Assembly: GCF_029873635.1 (NCBI RefSeq)
Contig: NC_080419.1
Location: forward strand, 66,422,823-66,486,822
From: Malania oleifera
Taxonomy: Eukaryota > Streptophyta > Magnoliopsida > Santalales > Ximeniaceae
Length of the DNA: 64,000 bases
Direction: 5' to 3'
The notes under the pieces were generated by a model. That model had not been told where the DNA came from. It saw only the letters and a list, made by a program, of their open reading frames with translations, and ran no database searches. The position numbers and the translations under genes are program-made. Below, piece by piece: positions 1 to 11,663 of the stretch (its first letter is position 1; the number at the start of each line of letters is the position of its first letter).

Positions 1-1892
1 CTACCACTTACCCTTCTGATAAGGTGACCCAATTAGTTTCTACTGCCGCAGAGCTCTATCCGTCCCTTTATCTGGATTTCCAAAAATGTTTATAAGTTTG
101 GGGTGAGACACCTCTCAGTAAGGGAAATAAATAAATATCAGTGTTTGGCAACATGAGTATTTCCGTGTTATACATGTAACAGTTCATAAATCATATTTAG
201 TAAAACTATCTGTATCATATCTGTATAAAATATAATTTATTATAACATGGTATAACATATTGAGTTTCTATACGTAAAAATCATCTTATATAACTGTACA
301 TGAAATAATACCGTAGATGGATAGCTAACTCATGTCATGTCTTACCCCCACATGACTAGGTTGTGCGGCCTGAAGTCAGGACCTAGCAATGGCTAGCTGA
401 CCACACTAGATCAACATAAGTTTGTAAGTATGATGGATCTACCCCTCTTTGTCTAGACTGCCAGAGGGATGTCTGCACTACCATGAAACCACATCGACTG
501 CTGTTCTCCCACAGTCCCATACGACATAAGGTAGCACTAACATATACATGATCGTGAACATATAGCTATGGTACCGTGCTTCATGAAAGCCTAAACCAAG
601 TCATCTGAGTTCTGATAACATATAGTAAGTTTCATATAATGATAAATAGCTGTTTCATAATAATATATGTCATGATAATATTTTCATGAACTTTTGCATA
701 TCATATCATGTAAACCACGCCGGCATATTCTATCTTGTAAATCACAGCCCTTATGTCGGCATAATATAACTTTTAAAACCACGGCCCTTGCGCCAGCATA
801 GTATATCATGTAAAACCATGACCCTTACACCGGCATACTTTAACATACATAGTTTTGGAATCCCTGTACTGTTTCAACATCATACATTAAACATAGTTCC
901 TGTACCATTTTTAATATCTTCCTGAAAACAATGATAACGTGCTTATTCTGAAAACATAATATTCTGATATTATATAAAATCATAGAATTTCATACTCATG
1001 CCACACAAAAGTGAATAATGTTCTAATCATAAGATTTGCACAAAAATCATATCCCCTACTAAAATGTATTAAAATCATATTCCTTATAACAATAGTATTT
1101 CTAAACCTAGTTCTATAACATAAATAATTTTTCTAGAAATAAAATCTAAATAATAATAAATAATTTCATGAAAATACTAACTTAGTTTATCCCCTTACCT
1201 GACCTACTGAAAAGCCCACCAATTAATCCAAAATTACACCCATGGTTTTTCCCAGCTCAACACCTTGAAATTTACATTTTCCCTAACAAAACTTCAGTAT
1301 TATCTTTTCTAACATATTCTCCTCAGTCCAAAAACATCAAAAGCGTAATAAAACTTTAAATAATCAACTTACCCAAATTTTGGGATGGTGTCCAAGTTGG
1401 CCTAACCAACGATTTACTCCTATAGATATGAAGAGAAACTTCCCACAAGTAGCGTGGCAGCTTCAAATCATCAAATCGGCATGAAATGAGGTCGAATTTC
1501 TAGAGAGAAGGCAGAAGGGGACGAAGTTAGAGAGAGAGAGAGAGTGAGAAAAATCCTGCATGTTTCTCTCTCAGGAAAATGAATTCTTGCCCTATTATAG
1601 AATGCTTGTCCACGTGGCCTCGTCGACAAGCCACATTTCCTCGTCGACGAGTCTATAGAGGAGGTTTGTTGATGAACACCTTCTCCTCGTCGATGAGTTT
1701 CAGGCCCTGAAAATAGTCTCTTGGTAAATTCTCGTCGGCGAGCTGCATGTCCCCGTCGACGAGCCTAAGAAGCCTGTTTGTCGATGAGCATCCTACACTC
1801 GTCGATGAGACCCTGCTGAAACCCCTTCGGAAAAAAATCCTTTTCTCCACTTCCTTTATTATTTAATTACTATAATTCTTCGGGTCTCTACA
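1..1892 (-). repeat. 3' LTR of Tekay-1 (partial)
   Basis: Bases 1 onward align with 7233 onward in the 5' LTR of the same element (same block with shared blocks such as CACCTCTCAGTAAGGGAAAT). The outer end reads TGTAGAGACCCG on the minus strand, ending at 1892. Roughly 300 bp of the U5 side lie outside the window, so the full LTR would be about 2.2 kb. A TATA-like sequence on the minus strand lies near 1591-1602, and a short GA repeat at about 1530-1546. The stretch 720-850 holds four copies of a block of about 45 bp with the core CGGCCCTTACGCCGGCAT, also seen at 8170-8310. Confidence 0.9.
1619..1810 (-). promoter_or_regulatory. Palindrome array in the Tekay-1 U3 (CTCGTCGACGAG type)
   Basis: About eight copies of a 12-bp motif close to CTCGTCGACGAG, which is its own reverse complement, spaced roughly 10-45 bp apart. 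Examples are at 1619-1630, 1640-1651, 1686-1697, 1731-1742, 1752-1763, 1777-1788 and 1799-1810. The array lies immediately upstream, in transcription sense, of a TATA-like sequence. The copies are seen directly; a role as enhancer or methylation target is inference. Confidence 0.75.
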
Positions 1893-1905
1893 TTCTCCCC
1901 TTCTT
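1893..1905 (-). other. Polypurine tract of Tekay-1
   Basis: On the minus strand this reads AAGAAGGGGAGAA directly before the LTR start TGTAGAG. Position next to the 3' LTR and purine content fit the plus-strand priming site. Confidence 0.8.
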
Positions 1906-2215
1906 ATAAAAAAATCATCCTCGAAATTTACTCTCTGTATTGACAGCATCCTTTAAATAAAATTGGCTACTTATTTTATTACTTACCCTCACTTGTGGCG
2001 GAGGAATACGGTGGTACATACAGGGTCCTGGGAAATTACAATATATACATAAAATAAAAATTCTCCCAAAACCAAAATATCACCTATTCTATAACCTACA
2101 ATACTAACACATATATCATCTTGTTTTCATAAAATTAAACCATACTACATTTACTTTACTCGTATGCCTAGTGCGGATCCACACTGAATAAGTGCGGGTA
2201 TTTCTATTGTATTTC

Positions 2216-4190
2216 TTATTCTAACTCCCAACAAGCTTCTTCCAGCGCTTTATTTCTCCACAGGACTTTTACTAAAGGAATTTTCTTGCTGCCCAATTCT
2301 TGTTCTTTTTTGTCCAAAATATGCACTGGTATCTCCTCATAAGACAATGAATCTCTAAGCTCTAACTCTACATAACTGACCACGTGGGAGGGATCTGGGA
2401 TGTATTTCCTCAGTATGGAAACATGAAATTCGTCACGCATTCTAAACAAAGCTGGTGGTAAAGCTAGCCGGTAGGCAACTGACCCCACTCTTTCAAGTAT
2501 CTCGAAAGGGCCAATGAATCTAGGGCTTAACTTAACCTTCCTCCCAAACCTCATAAATCCCTTCAATGGTGCTATCTTCAAAAACACATGGTCAGCAACT
2601 TAAAATTTCATCTTCCGATGGCGAGTATTAGCGTAGCTCTTTTGCCGAATCTGAGCTGCACATTTTTTTTTTTTAATGAAACGAACTTTGTCGTAGGCTT
2701 GCTGCGCTATTTCTAGTCCCAACACTCACCTCTCACCTATCTCATCCTAGTATAGAAGAGAACGACACCTCCTACCATAGAGCACCTCATAAGGTGTCAT
2801 GCCGATGCTGGCGTGATAGCTATTATTGTATACAAACTCTACCAGCAACATTACTGGGTCCAACTACCCCCAAATTCCAACATGCACGCCCGCAACATAT
2901 CTTCTAATATCTGAATCACCCTCTCAGTCTAGCCATCCATCTGAGGATGAAACTCCGTGCTGAAAGGTAACTAAGACCCTAGAGCCTCCTACAAGCTCCT
3001 CCAAAGCTGTGACGTGAGACATCGGTCTCGATCTGATACTATAGAAACTGACACATCATATAATCATACTATCTCTTGAATATATAATTCCGCTAGTCTA
3101 TCCATGGAGTAGTTGAATTTAATAGGAATGAAGTGAGCGACCTTCGTCAATTTATCAACGACCACCCAAATAGCATTCTAACCATGTGGTGTTGGCAATA
3201 AACCCGTCATGAAACCCATAGATACATGATCCCACTTGCACTTTAGGATGTAAAGCGGCTACAACTAGCTCGCCAGCCTCTAATGCTCAGCCTTTACCGG
3301 CTGGCACATCAGACACTACTGCACAAACTCAGCAATTTCTTCCTTCATGCCGCTCCACCAGCAAAACTCACGCAGATCCCTATACATTTTAGTACTACCT
3401 CAATGAACCATGTACAAGGACTTATGAGCCTCCTCTAAGATCATCCTCCTGATGTCAATATCTACAAGCATGCACAACTTGGAATAGAATCTCAAGGCCT
3501 CGTCATTAGAAATATTGAATTCCTCTCCCTGTCCATCCTGAACCTTAGCTACCAACCCTGCCAATTCTGCGTCATCTCCCTGAGCGGTCTTAATCCTTTC
3601 CGGTAAAGTAGGCTTCACCACCAGGTTGGCAATAAATGCCTAGTGATCACCCACTACCAACTCTACGTCGAGCCTCTCCAAGTCCATCATGATCAGATGC
3701 TGAATTACTACTACTAACTGAGCTACACCTCTTGATTTCTGACTCTGGGCATCAGCTATCACGTTTGCTTTCCCTAGGTGATAAATGATAGTGTAGTCAT
3801 AATCTTTAATAAGTTCCAACCACCTCCTCTATCTCATGTTCAACTCTTTTTGAGTGAAAAAGTACTTCAAACTTTTGTGATCAGAGAATATCTCGCACTT
3901 CTCACCGTACAAGTAATGCTTCCAAATCTTTAATGTGTGTACCACTGCAGCCAATTCTAGATCGTGGGTAGGGTAGTTCTTTTCATAATCTTTCAACTAT
4001 CAAGAGGTATAAGCTACGACCCTACCGTGCTGCATCAATACATAGTCAAACCCTTTCAAAGACTCATTACTGTAAATTACATAGCCATCACCTCCATATG
4101 GAATCATCAGTATTGGTGTTGCTGTTTTAATTCCTGGAAGCTCTGCTCGCATTCATCTTCTCATGAAAATATAGAATTCTTCCTAGTCAG
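2216..4190 (-). pseudogene. Tekay-1 pol, RNase H - integrase - chromodomain-like tail
   Basis: C-terminal half of a gypsy pol, broken by many stops. RNase H remnants lie around 3640-4180, including the stretch that ends in the family motif for degraded hybrid strands. The linker and zinc-finger part of integrase reads near 3270-3621, with the CxxC pair kept (CLMC). The integrase core follows at about 2700-3200, with the first Asp in VVVDKLTK, the second in VSDRD and the Glu in TERVIQ. At 2216-2587 an open segment of 123 codons holds the C-terminal domain with [12 protein letters not shown] and [15 protein letters not shown], followed by a chromodomain-like tail with VKVLWRN and the final EEACWELE. 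Most stops are the kind produced by C-to-T change. Non-functional. Confidence 0.85.
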
Positions 4191-5516
4191 TCACGTTACA
4201 AGCCCTGATAGTCTTGAGAATCCCTTTACAAACCGACGGTAATATCCCACCAATCCCAAGAAACTCCTAATCTCCTGAACATTCCTCGGCCTTTCCCAAT
4301 TTATCAGTGCCTCTATCTTACTGGGATCCACTGAACTGATATAACATGCCCCAGAAATGCAACTTTTTCTAGCCAAAATTTACAGTTGCTAAACTTGACA
4401 TACAATTTCTTTTCCCTCAACATTTGAAGTACCAGCTATAGATGCGTCTTATGCTCCTAAAAACTCCTCGAGTAAACTAGTATGTCATCAATGAAAACTA
4501 CAATGAATTGGTCTAAATACTAATGAAAAATCCTATTCATCATGTCCATGAACACAACAAGAGCATTTGTCAGACTAATGGCATAACTAGAAATTCATAA
4601 TCCCATACCTGGTTCTGAAAGTTGTCTTAGAGATGTCCTCTGCTTTAACCTTCACTTGGGGATGGCCTGAATTGAGATCAATCTTGGAATAAACTTGTGT
4701 ACCTTGAAGCTGATCAAATAAATCGTATATACGGGGTACATGATACTTGTTCTTGATTGTCATCTTATTAATTTCCCTATAATCTATGCACATCCTTATG
4801 GACCCATCTTTCTTCTTTACAAATAACACTCGAGCTCTCCCTGGTGATACACTGGGCCGAATAAAACCCTTATCCAGCAATTCTTGCAACTGATTCTTTA
4901 GTTCTCCCAACTCTGTTAGAGCCATTTTATAAGGAGCTTTAGAAATCATTGCCATCCCCGGAAGTAGATCAATAGAGAAATCTACCTCGCGATCAGGAGG
5001 CAACCCAAGTAGCTCATCTGGAAAAACATCTGAAAACTTCTTCACCACTGGCGTATTAGCAAGCTTTAATTCATTTTCTGACATTTCCTTTACAAAAGCC
5101 ATAAACCCCTAACATCCCCCTAAGAGTAGTCTTCTCGCTTGCATGACTGACACTAATTGAGGCAGGGAACACACCTACAATCCCACAAATTTAAATTCTT
5201 GCTTGCCTAGTGGTTTGAATATCACCTCTTTCAAATGGCAGTCAATATTAGCATAACTAGCTTCCAACCAGTCCATTCCCAGTATTATATCAAATCCACA
5301 CATATCTAGCACAATCAAATTAGTCGGTAACACCCTCCCATGAATTTCTACTGGATACCCCAGAGCACTCTACAACACTTCATCACTGACCTTGATGGTG
5401 TAGCTACTGACAATTCTACATCTAATAACAGGGTCTCGTTTCCAGAAAAATTTAACATAGGTCGTAGACACAAAGGAATGAGTAGCACCTAGATCAACTA
5501 AAACAAATACTTGATA
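4191..5516 (-). pseudogene. Tekay-1 pol, protease - reverse transcriptase
   Basis: The protease lies at about 5270-5516; its active site reads DLGATHSF where the family has D-S/T-G, so the middle Ser is replaced by Leu. RT follows: an open segment at 4587-5102 carries [28 protein letters not shown] and the palm segment [14 protein letters not shown]. The catalytic FIDD motif is present near 4490, and 4191-4376 holds the end of the domain with [19 protein letters not shown]. The gap between 4376 and 4587 contains stops. Function would be RNA-templated DNA synthesis during transposition, but this copy is dead. Confidence 0.88.
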
Positions 5517-6629
5517 TTATAAAACATTAAAGTTATTTATCACGACATCACCTGTGATCTCGACATCTCCAGGCATCAAAGCATAGACCCTCGGCGGAGC
5601 TACATTCCTCTGTTGGCCTTTACGGGGCACCTGATAGCCTTTCTGGTAAGGTTTGGGAACAGGAGCGATACTAGGTGGTGTAGGAAAATCTTGCACCAGA
5701 TGTCCTTGCCTACCATATTGATAGCAGAAAACTCTCCCTACTTGACACTCTCCCAAGTGTCTCTTTTCACAAGTCTAATAGATAGGGAAATTCTGCATCG
5801 CCTGAAATTCACGACTTCAAGTCTCCTGCCTCTATCCTCTGCCATAGTTTCCTCTCATCCACTAACCCTGCCTAGATCCCTACTAGAAGCATGAAGGTGT
5901 AGATCTCTTCTTCTATCCCTTCTCCTCTACATCCATCCGCTCACTAGGGTCAGCCAATGCTGCTCTATCGACCAACTTAGCAAAATCTTATATCTTCAAC
6001 ACTACTACCCGCTTGTATATTCGATGCCTCAATCATCTTTCAAACTATCTAGCCTTCTTTATTTCATCAGGAACAACATATGGGATGAAGCGGGACAACT
6101 CTATGAACCTTGCCGCATACTTCTAGACTGACTGCTGTCTCTACTTCAGATTCAGAAACTCTTCCACTTTAGCTTCTCTAATAGTGGCTGAAAAATATCT
6201 ATCAAAGAATAATTCTTTAAATCGGTCCCATGTCATAGCTATCGGCCTCATCCTCTACTGCTCCAGGAGTTTCACAGCAGTCCACCACCTCTCAGCCTCA
6301 TTTGTCAGTTTATAGGTCGCGAAGAGGACCCTCTGGTCCTCCGTAGACTACAATACTGCCAACACCTTTTCAATCTCCTACATCCAATTTTCGATTACTG
6401 CAAGAACAACACCTTTTGAAAATGCTGGCGGATTCATCTTGGTGAATTTCTCTATTGTGCACCCATAGCCTGCAAACAGGCCTCTCTACTCTTTAAAGCT
6501 CCTAGCGATCTCAGCCATAACCTACTGAGTTACACTGCGTAATACTACATCTGAATCAGCCCCACCTGCACTTGAGCGCCTTGCAACATCACTATTTCTC
6601 ACATGGGCACTACCTCCTCAAGGGTCCAT
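5517..6629 (-). pseudogene. Tekay-1 gag (capsid and nucleocapsid)
   Basis: The reading starts at ATG 6629-6627 (Met-Asp-Pro), 292 bp downstream of the PBS. The capsid part shows [23 protein letters not shown] and AMTWDRFKELFFDRYF, typical of the retrotransposon gag domain of chromoviruses. The nucleocapsid zinc knuckle at about 5690-5735 should be C-X2-C-X4-H-X4-C, but the second Cys is Tyr and the last is Phe. An open stretch at 5517-5756 runs on towards the protease. Several stops interrupt the capsid part, mainly at former Gln codons. The gag-protease linker is Pro-rich. Confidence 0.85.
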
Positions 6630-6920
6630 CCTAAAAAGACAATAAACATGGCTCAAGGACCCTATTCTTATAATTTACGCATCTAACCAAAATCCCCTAT
6701 CTTGATATCCTTTTCTTAATTCAAGAATCAGTCCTACACTTTAGAAACACAACCCGACAATAGTTTACTATGACTTTCTTGAAATCATCACTCCAAGAAA
6801 GACACAAAAACCACCAAGGAAGTCCTGCCTCCAAACTGCAAAACAAAACCTCAAATCCTTTTCCTATACTTTATTATTGTTTCTACTGCACTCTAAAGTC
6901 TACAGTACCTAGCAACCTAG

Positions 6921-6932
6921 GCTCTAATAGCA
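6921..6932 (-). other. Primer binding site of Tekay-1
   Basis: On the minus strand TGCTATTAGAGC, against TGGTATCAGAGC expected for initiator tRNA-Met (two differences). It lies 3 bp inside the 5' LTR end at 6936. Confidence 0.75.
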
Positions 6933-6935
6933 AAC

Positions 6936-8592
6936 TATAATGAACTGCCTATTTTACCATAAATTATTTTTATAATAACATTTAATATAATAATCCTGAT
7001 ACCCTGTTAGGCTCATAAAACATGATCAACCTGGACCCATGGGTACTAGGGATATACCTGAAATACAACTCTGATACCTAAGCAGCATAAAAAATAAAAT
7101 CACATACATACCATAATACACTAGAAACCATGCCAGATATCTACTAAATCTGACATAAATAAATATATAGTCATCCAAAGAAGACCAAAAAGTGCTAGGG
7201 TCTCAACCCAAAAATCCATCTAACCCTAGCTCTACCACTTACCCTTCTAATAAGGTGACCCAATCAGTCTCTACTGCCACAGAGCTCTATCCGTCCCTCT
7301 ATATGGATTTCTAGAAATGTTTATAAGGTTGGGGTGAGACACCTCTCAGTAAGGGAAATAAATAAATATCAGTGTGGCAACATGAGTATTTTCATGTTAT
7401 ACATGTAACAACTCATAAATTATATTTAGTAAAACTGTCTATATCATATCTGTATAAAATATAATTTATCGTAACATGGTAGGGTAACCCAATCAGTCTC
7501 CACTGTCGCGGAGCTCTATCTGCCCCTCTATCTAGATTTTCTGAATTATTTATAAGGCAAGGGTGAGACACCTCTCAGTAAGGGAAATAAATTAACACTA
7601 GTGTGTGGAAACATGAATATTTTCGTTTTATACATGTAATAATTCATAAATCATATTTGGTAAAACTATCTGTATCATATATGAATAAAATATAATTTAT
7701 CATAACATGGTATAACATATTGAGTTTCTACACATGAAAATCATCTTATATAATTGTACATGAAAGAACACCCTAGATGGATAGCTGGCTGGTGTCATGT
7801 CATACCCCCATATGACTAAGTTGTGTGGCTCGAAGGTGGGACCTACCAATGGCTGGCTGATCACATGCTAGATCAACATAAGTTTGTAAATACGATGGGT
7901 CTGCCCCTCCTGGTCCAGACTACTAGAGGGATGCCTGCACTACCCTGAAACCACGTCGACTGCCATTCTCCCACAGTCCCATATGACATATGGTATCACT
8001 AACATATACATGATCATGAACATATAGCTACAATACCGTGCTTCGTGAAAGCCTAAACTAAGCCATCCGGGTTCTGATAACATATAGTAAGTTTCATGTA
8101 ATAATACATAGCTATTTCATAATAATATCTGTCATGATAATATTTTCATGAACTTTTGCATATCATATATGTAAACCATGGCCCTTGTGCCAACATATTA
8201 TATCTTGTAAATCACGGCCCTTACGCCGACATGATATAACTTGTAAAACCACGGCTCTTGTAGCAACATAGTATATCATGTAAAACCACGGCCCTTAGGC
8301 TGGCATATTACGACATACATAGTTTTGGAATCCCCGTACTGTTTCACGATCATACTTTAAACATAGTTCTTGTACCGTTTTTAATATCTTCCTGAAAATA
8401 GTGATAGTATGCTTATTCTGAAAACATAATATTCTGATATTACATAAAATCATAGAATTCCATACTTATGCCACATAAAAGTGAATAATGTTCTAATTGC
8501 AAGATCTGCACAAAAATCATATCCCTTGCTAAAATGTGTTAAAATCATTTTCCTGTTAACAATAGTATTTCCAAACCCAGTTCTATAACATA
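6936..8592 (-). repeat. 5' LTR of Tekay-1 (U3 part missing)
   Basis: Starts at the PBS side at 6936 and aligns with the 3' LTR from 7233 onward. Alignment stops after TTCTATAACATA at 8592, which matches 1111-1122 of the other LTR; the remaining 770 bp or so (palindrome array, TATA, outer end) are absent. A copia LTR starts at 8593. The missing part is not found elsewhere in the window. Confidence 0.88.
7252..7715 (-). repeat. Tandem duplication of about 235 bp inside the Tekay-1 5' LTR
   Basis: The block from GGTGACCCAATCAGTCTC to ATCGTAACATGGTA (about 7252-7483) is followed by a second diverged copy from about 7484 to 7715, both containing CACCTCTCAGTAAGGGAAAT. The other LTR has a single copy. 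The two copies differ at many positions, so the duplication is not recent. Confidence 0.75.
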
Positions 8593-10388
8593 TGTTAGCT
8601 TTGATGTATTCCCAAAAGGGGGGGTGAATTGGGTATTAAAACTATATTCCTAGGTTTAACTAATCTAACAGCAGTATTACACAAACCTAGGGTCTTTTTG
8701 ATTAATTATGAACCCAATCAACATATGTACTACATATAATGAATCAAGCATATAACATACATGTGCTAAAAATAAAAGTGTGGAAAATAAATTTGCTGAA
8801 ATATAAAGAACACGCATGATATGTTATCGGGGTTCGGCCAATTGTGCCTACGTCCCCACCTCTAGCTCGTAAGCCCGAGGATTCCACTAATGGCTCACTT
8901 AATGGGTGGAGCGGCACCTAATACAACCAGGTCAATTAGCACAAGGTAGACCTCAACCTTTACACAATCTCCTTGGGGGGCGGAGAAGGCCTTAGGTCAA
9001 ATTCATAGGGCTAACCCCAACCTGATCCTTTTGCGCTAGTTCAAGCCCCCTTAGGCCACGCTTGGAAATACAACAGTATTTTTACTCAAATGGTACAGTG
9101 ATTATGCTTTCATGTAAAGTAGATATGTACCCAATGACGTGCAATATAATCAATGCACCTCAATGATGTATGAACTATAAGCTCGGTGCTCTATGTGTGC
9201 AATCAACACTTAGAATAGTGACTTTATCTAATCAAGCACAAGAGTGTATATCAAACAAGCTATTCTTTGAAAACTAGATAAACTATATCTCAATCACAGA
9301 TTAAGGTTTCAAAGATGCCAATCGAAGTATTCAAACAACCTCAAAAATATTTTCTCAAATATATCTAGCACAAGAGTTGTTTGAAATCTAGCTTTGAAAA
9401 ATATTTTTGCACACAAAAGAATAAGCCCAAATGAGTATTGAAATGATAATGCAAGCTCACTTAGTTATATAATTTTTCCCAACCAAAGATTTATCAAATG
9501 AAATCGAGGGAAAAATCAAACTAAACCCTCAATATGAAAATCACAAGCACAATAGCAATTGAGGGTTTTTAGCAAGATAGAATAATCAAAATAACACTCA
9601 ACAACTATATTTCTCAAAAGAATGGATGTATTATGAGTGTATGGGCTTGAAATGAACAAATAGGGTTTAGGAAATTTGAGAGATTTTTGGTCTAATCCTA
9701 TTTGCTAATCATCTCTAATCTAAGAAAATGAACCCCTATATATATAAAAAAGGGTAAATTATAACCATTGGGGGACATATAGGGCATTCTTAAATTTTTA
9801 AAAGAAGTTTAGCAAAAATTAACCCTATTTAAAAAACTTTAACCCTGGTAAAAAATTATTTAACCCATGAGATTCGGGTGGCTGAACCGAGGTTCGGTCG
9901 CCCGAACATACTCATCTTGAAAAGCCCATTTTAAACAATTCGGTTACCCGTGTTCAAGTTCGGTAGCCCGAATCAAAGTCAATAGCATTTTCCGCGCAGT
10001 TCGGGTGCCCGATGCAAAGTTCGGTTAACTGAACTTACTAATTTGGTCACCTGAGCCCAATTTGAATGTGTCGTTCGGCCGCCCAAGTAGTTGAAAAGTG
10101 CCCTGACACATGGTTGGGTGCTCGAGGACGATACGCTCAAAATGAGTTCGGGTGCTTGGACACAAAGTCAACATGTTGACTTGTTCGGTCACCCGAGCCG
10201 TTTTGCACGGCCTGGGTTCGGTTGCCCAAACCCTCTCAACATTTTCCATTCAACTCATTTTAGCCTTGATTTGATTCCCCTGACATAGTAAGTGATGTTG
10301 GGGACTTTCTTATGTGCAAGTGCTGGGACCTAAGGTCTTTTCTAAGGCCTTTTTAAGTACGCCAAAAAAACCTGGCGTCGGTTGACCA
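8593..10388 (-). mobile_element. Cop-A: complete copia-type LTR without flanking target duplication
   Basis: 1796 bp, starting TGTTAGC and ending TTGACCA on the plus strand; transcription sense is minus. Same family and nearly the same length as the solo LTR at 19004-20800 (1797 bp), sharing the U5 end (CCCAA followed by a G run and TGAATTGGGTA) and the same palindrome type. Left flank acata and right flank tttat differ, the left side is Tekay LTR and the right side is copia gag. This fits a solo LTR made by recombination between two separate insertions. A TATA-like box on the minus strand lies at 9736-9750. Confidence 0.75.
9872..10232 (-). promoter_or_regulatory. Palindrome array in Cop-A (TTCGGGTGCCCGAA type)
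   Basis: About ten imperfect copies of a 14-bp motif near TTCGGGTGCCCGAA, for example GTTCGGTCGCCCGAAC at 9891-9906. The array starts about 120 bp upstream of the TATA-like box in transcription sense. The same motif type recurs in the related solo LTR at 19366-19735. Confidence 0.7.
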
Positions 10389-10399
10389 TTTATGTTTCT

Positions 10400-11605
10400 T
10401 TTTGTTTATTTTATAAACCTATTATGCAATGCAAAAAATTCAGCCTGAATTTCTTTATATGATGGCATACTTTCACATGATTCACTACATTATTCATCAC
10501 TTGATTCTTCAGATGAGCTAGAATAGTTACCTCTGCATTTTTTGACATGAAGCTGATGTTTGCTACTTATTGTTCACTTGATTCGTTTTCTGATTCACTT
10601 GAGCTTGTGTTGTCCCATGTAGTAGCTTTCATGGCCTTCTTCTTCTTCTTCTTTTTGTCTTTCTTGAGCTGTCTACAATCAGGTTTAATATGTCCAACCT
10701 TTTTACAATTGTAACATGTAGGAGGTTCATTCGTAGTTTCCTTTTTTCTTGTTTCTCCTTTTTCAAATTTTGCACCTCTAAACTTTTTAGCAAATTTCTT
10801 ATTTTTCTTGAATAATTTTCCAAGTTTTCTAGTGAGAATTACTATTTCATCATCATCTAGTTCATTATCATCTTCTTCTTCACTAGAACTTTCTTTTGCA
10901 GTTTTAAGGGCTATTGATTTCTTTTATTTGTTATTTTTAGAATTCCTTTCATTCATAGTCATCTCATAGGTGAGAAGTGATCTGATTAATTTTTCTAGAG
11001 AGGTATTTTTGAGATTTCTTCCTTCCGTAATTGTTGTGGCTTTAGGTTCCCAAATTGGTGGAAGTCGTCTAAGGATTTTTTGGATCATCTCATATGTAGA
11101 GTAGTTTTTCCCTAAGGTGTTGAGGGAGTTTATTATATGAGTGAACCTAGTGTACATACGAGTGATAGTTTCGTCTGGATTCATCCTAAAGGCTTCATAT
11201 TCACTAGTGAGCATGTCAATTCTATTGTCTCTCACGTCAACCATTCCTTCATAGGTTACATCTAATTTATCCCATATATCTTTGCCTATTTTGCATGCCA
11301 CAACCTTGCTGAATTCGTTTATATCAAGGGCACAAAATAATGCATTTATAGTACTTGAGTTTACTTGCAACATCTTATGATCATTGTCAGTCATCTCCTT
11401 TTCTTCTTTAGGTATTTTGTTACCATCCACAATTTTAGTTGGGATAAGGTCACCATGTGTGACAACTTTCCATGCTTTCCAATCCATAGTTTGTAGATAG
11501 ATTCTCATTCTTTGTTTCCAAAAAGATGTAATTAACCCCACAAAAGATAGGAGGTCTAGTTGAGGATTGACCCTCGGCAAAGGGAGATGCGCCTAGGTGT
11601 GCCAT
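10400..11605 (-). pseudogene. Cop-B gag
   Basis: The likely start is ATG at 11605-11603 (Met-Ala-His-Leu), followed by PFAEGQSSTRPPIF. A one-base frameshift near 11520-11530 in a T run moves the reading into the long open segment 10924-11580. That segment carries MRIYLQTMDWKAWKVV, IWDKLDVTYEG, MYTRFTHIINSL and RRLPPIWEP, all typical of copia gag (UBN2 family). An acidic linker and a basic stretch follow, then an intact zinc knuckle CYNCKKVGHIKPDC at about 10677-10718. Downstream come a Lys-rich run and Ser/Glu-rich sequence up to the truncation. One stop interrupts the tail. The second knuckle seen in SIRE-1 would lie beyond the break. Confidence 0.85.
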
Positions 11606-11649
11606 AGAGATCTTTATATAGCTTCTTAATTAAGATTTGCTATAACCCC

Positions 11650-11661
11650 TCTCTAATGCCA
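11650..11661 (-). other. Primer binding site of Cop-B
   Basis: Minus strand TGGCATTAGAGA, three differences from the initiator tRNA-Met complement, 2 bp from the LTR end at 11664. Confidence 0.65.
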
Positions 11662-11663
11662 AT

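Larger units (their letters stand above)
1..8592 (-). mobile_element. Tekay-1: truncated Ty3/gypsy chromovirus-type LTR retrotransposon
   Basis: A minus-strand element read from the partial 5' LTR (6936-8592) through gag, protease, RT, RNase H and integrase to the 3' LTR (1-1892, cut by the window edge). The gypsy order (integrase last) and a chromodomain-like tail on the integrase place it in the chromovirus group; similarity of the protein motifs suggests the Tekay/Del clade. It is a close relative of Tekay-2 at 17976-30874, on the opposite strand. The 5' LTR stops at 8592 where a copia LTR begins, so its own U3 promoter is missing. No target duplication can be checked. Confidence 0.9.

Noticed and set aside
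3964..4242. Open frame of 92 codons on the plus strand
   Set aside because: It lies antisense to the RNase H/RT part of Tekay-1 pol and has no known motif.
6921..6932. tRNA-like ends (GCTCTGATACCA type) at several sites
   Set aside because: They are primer binding sites next to LTRs; no cloverleaf around them, so no tRNA gene.
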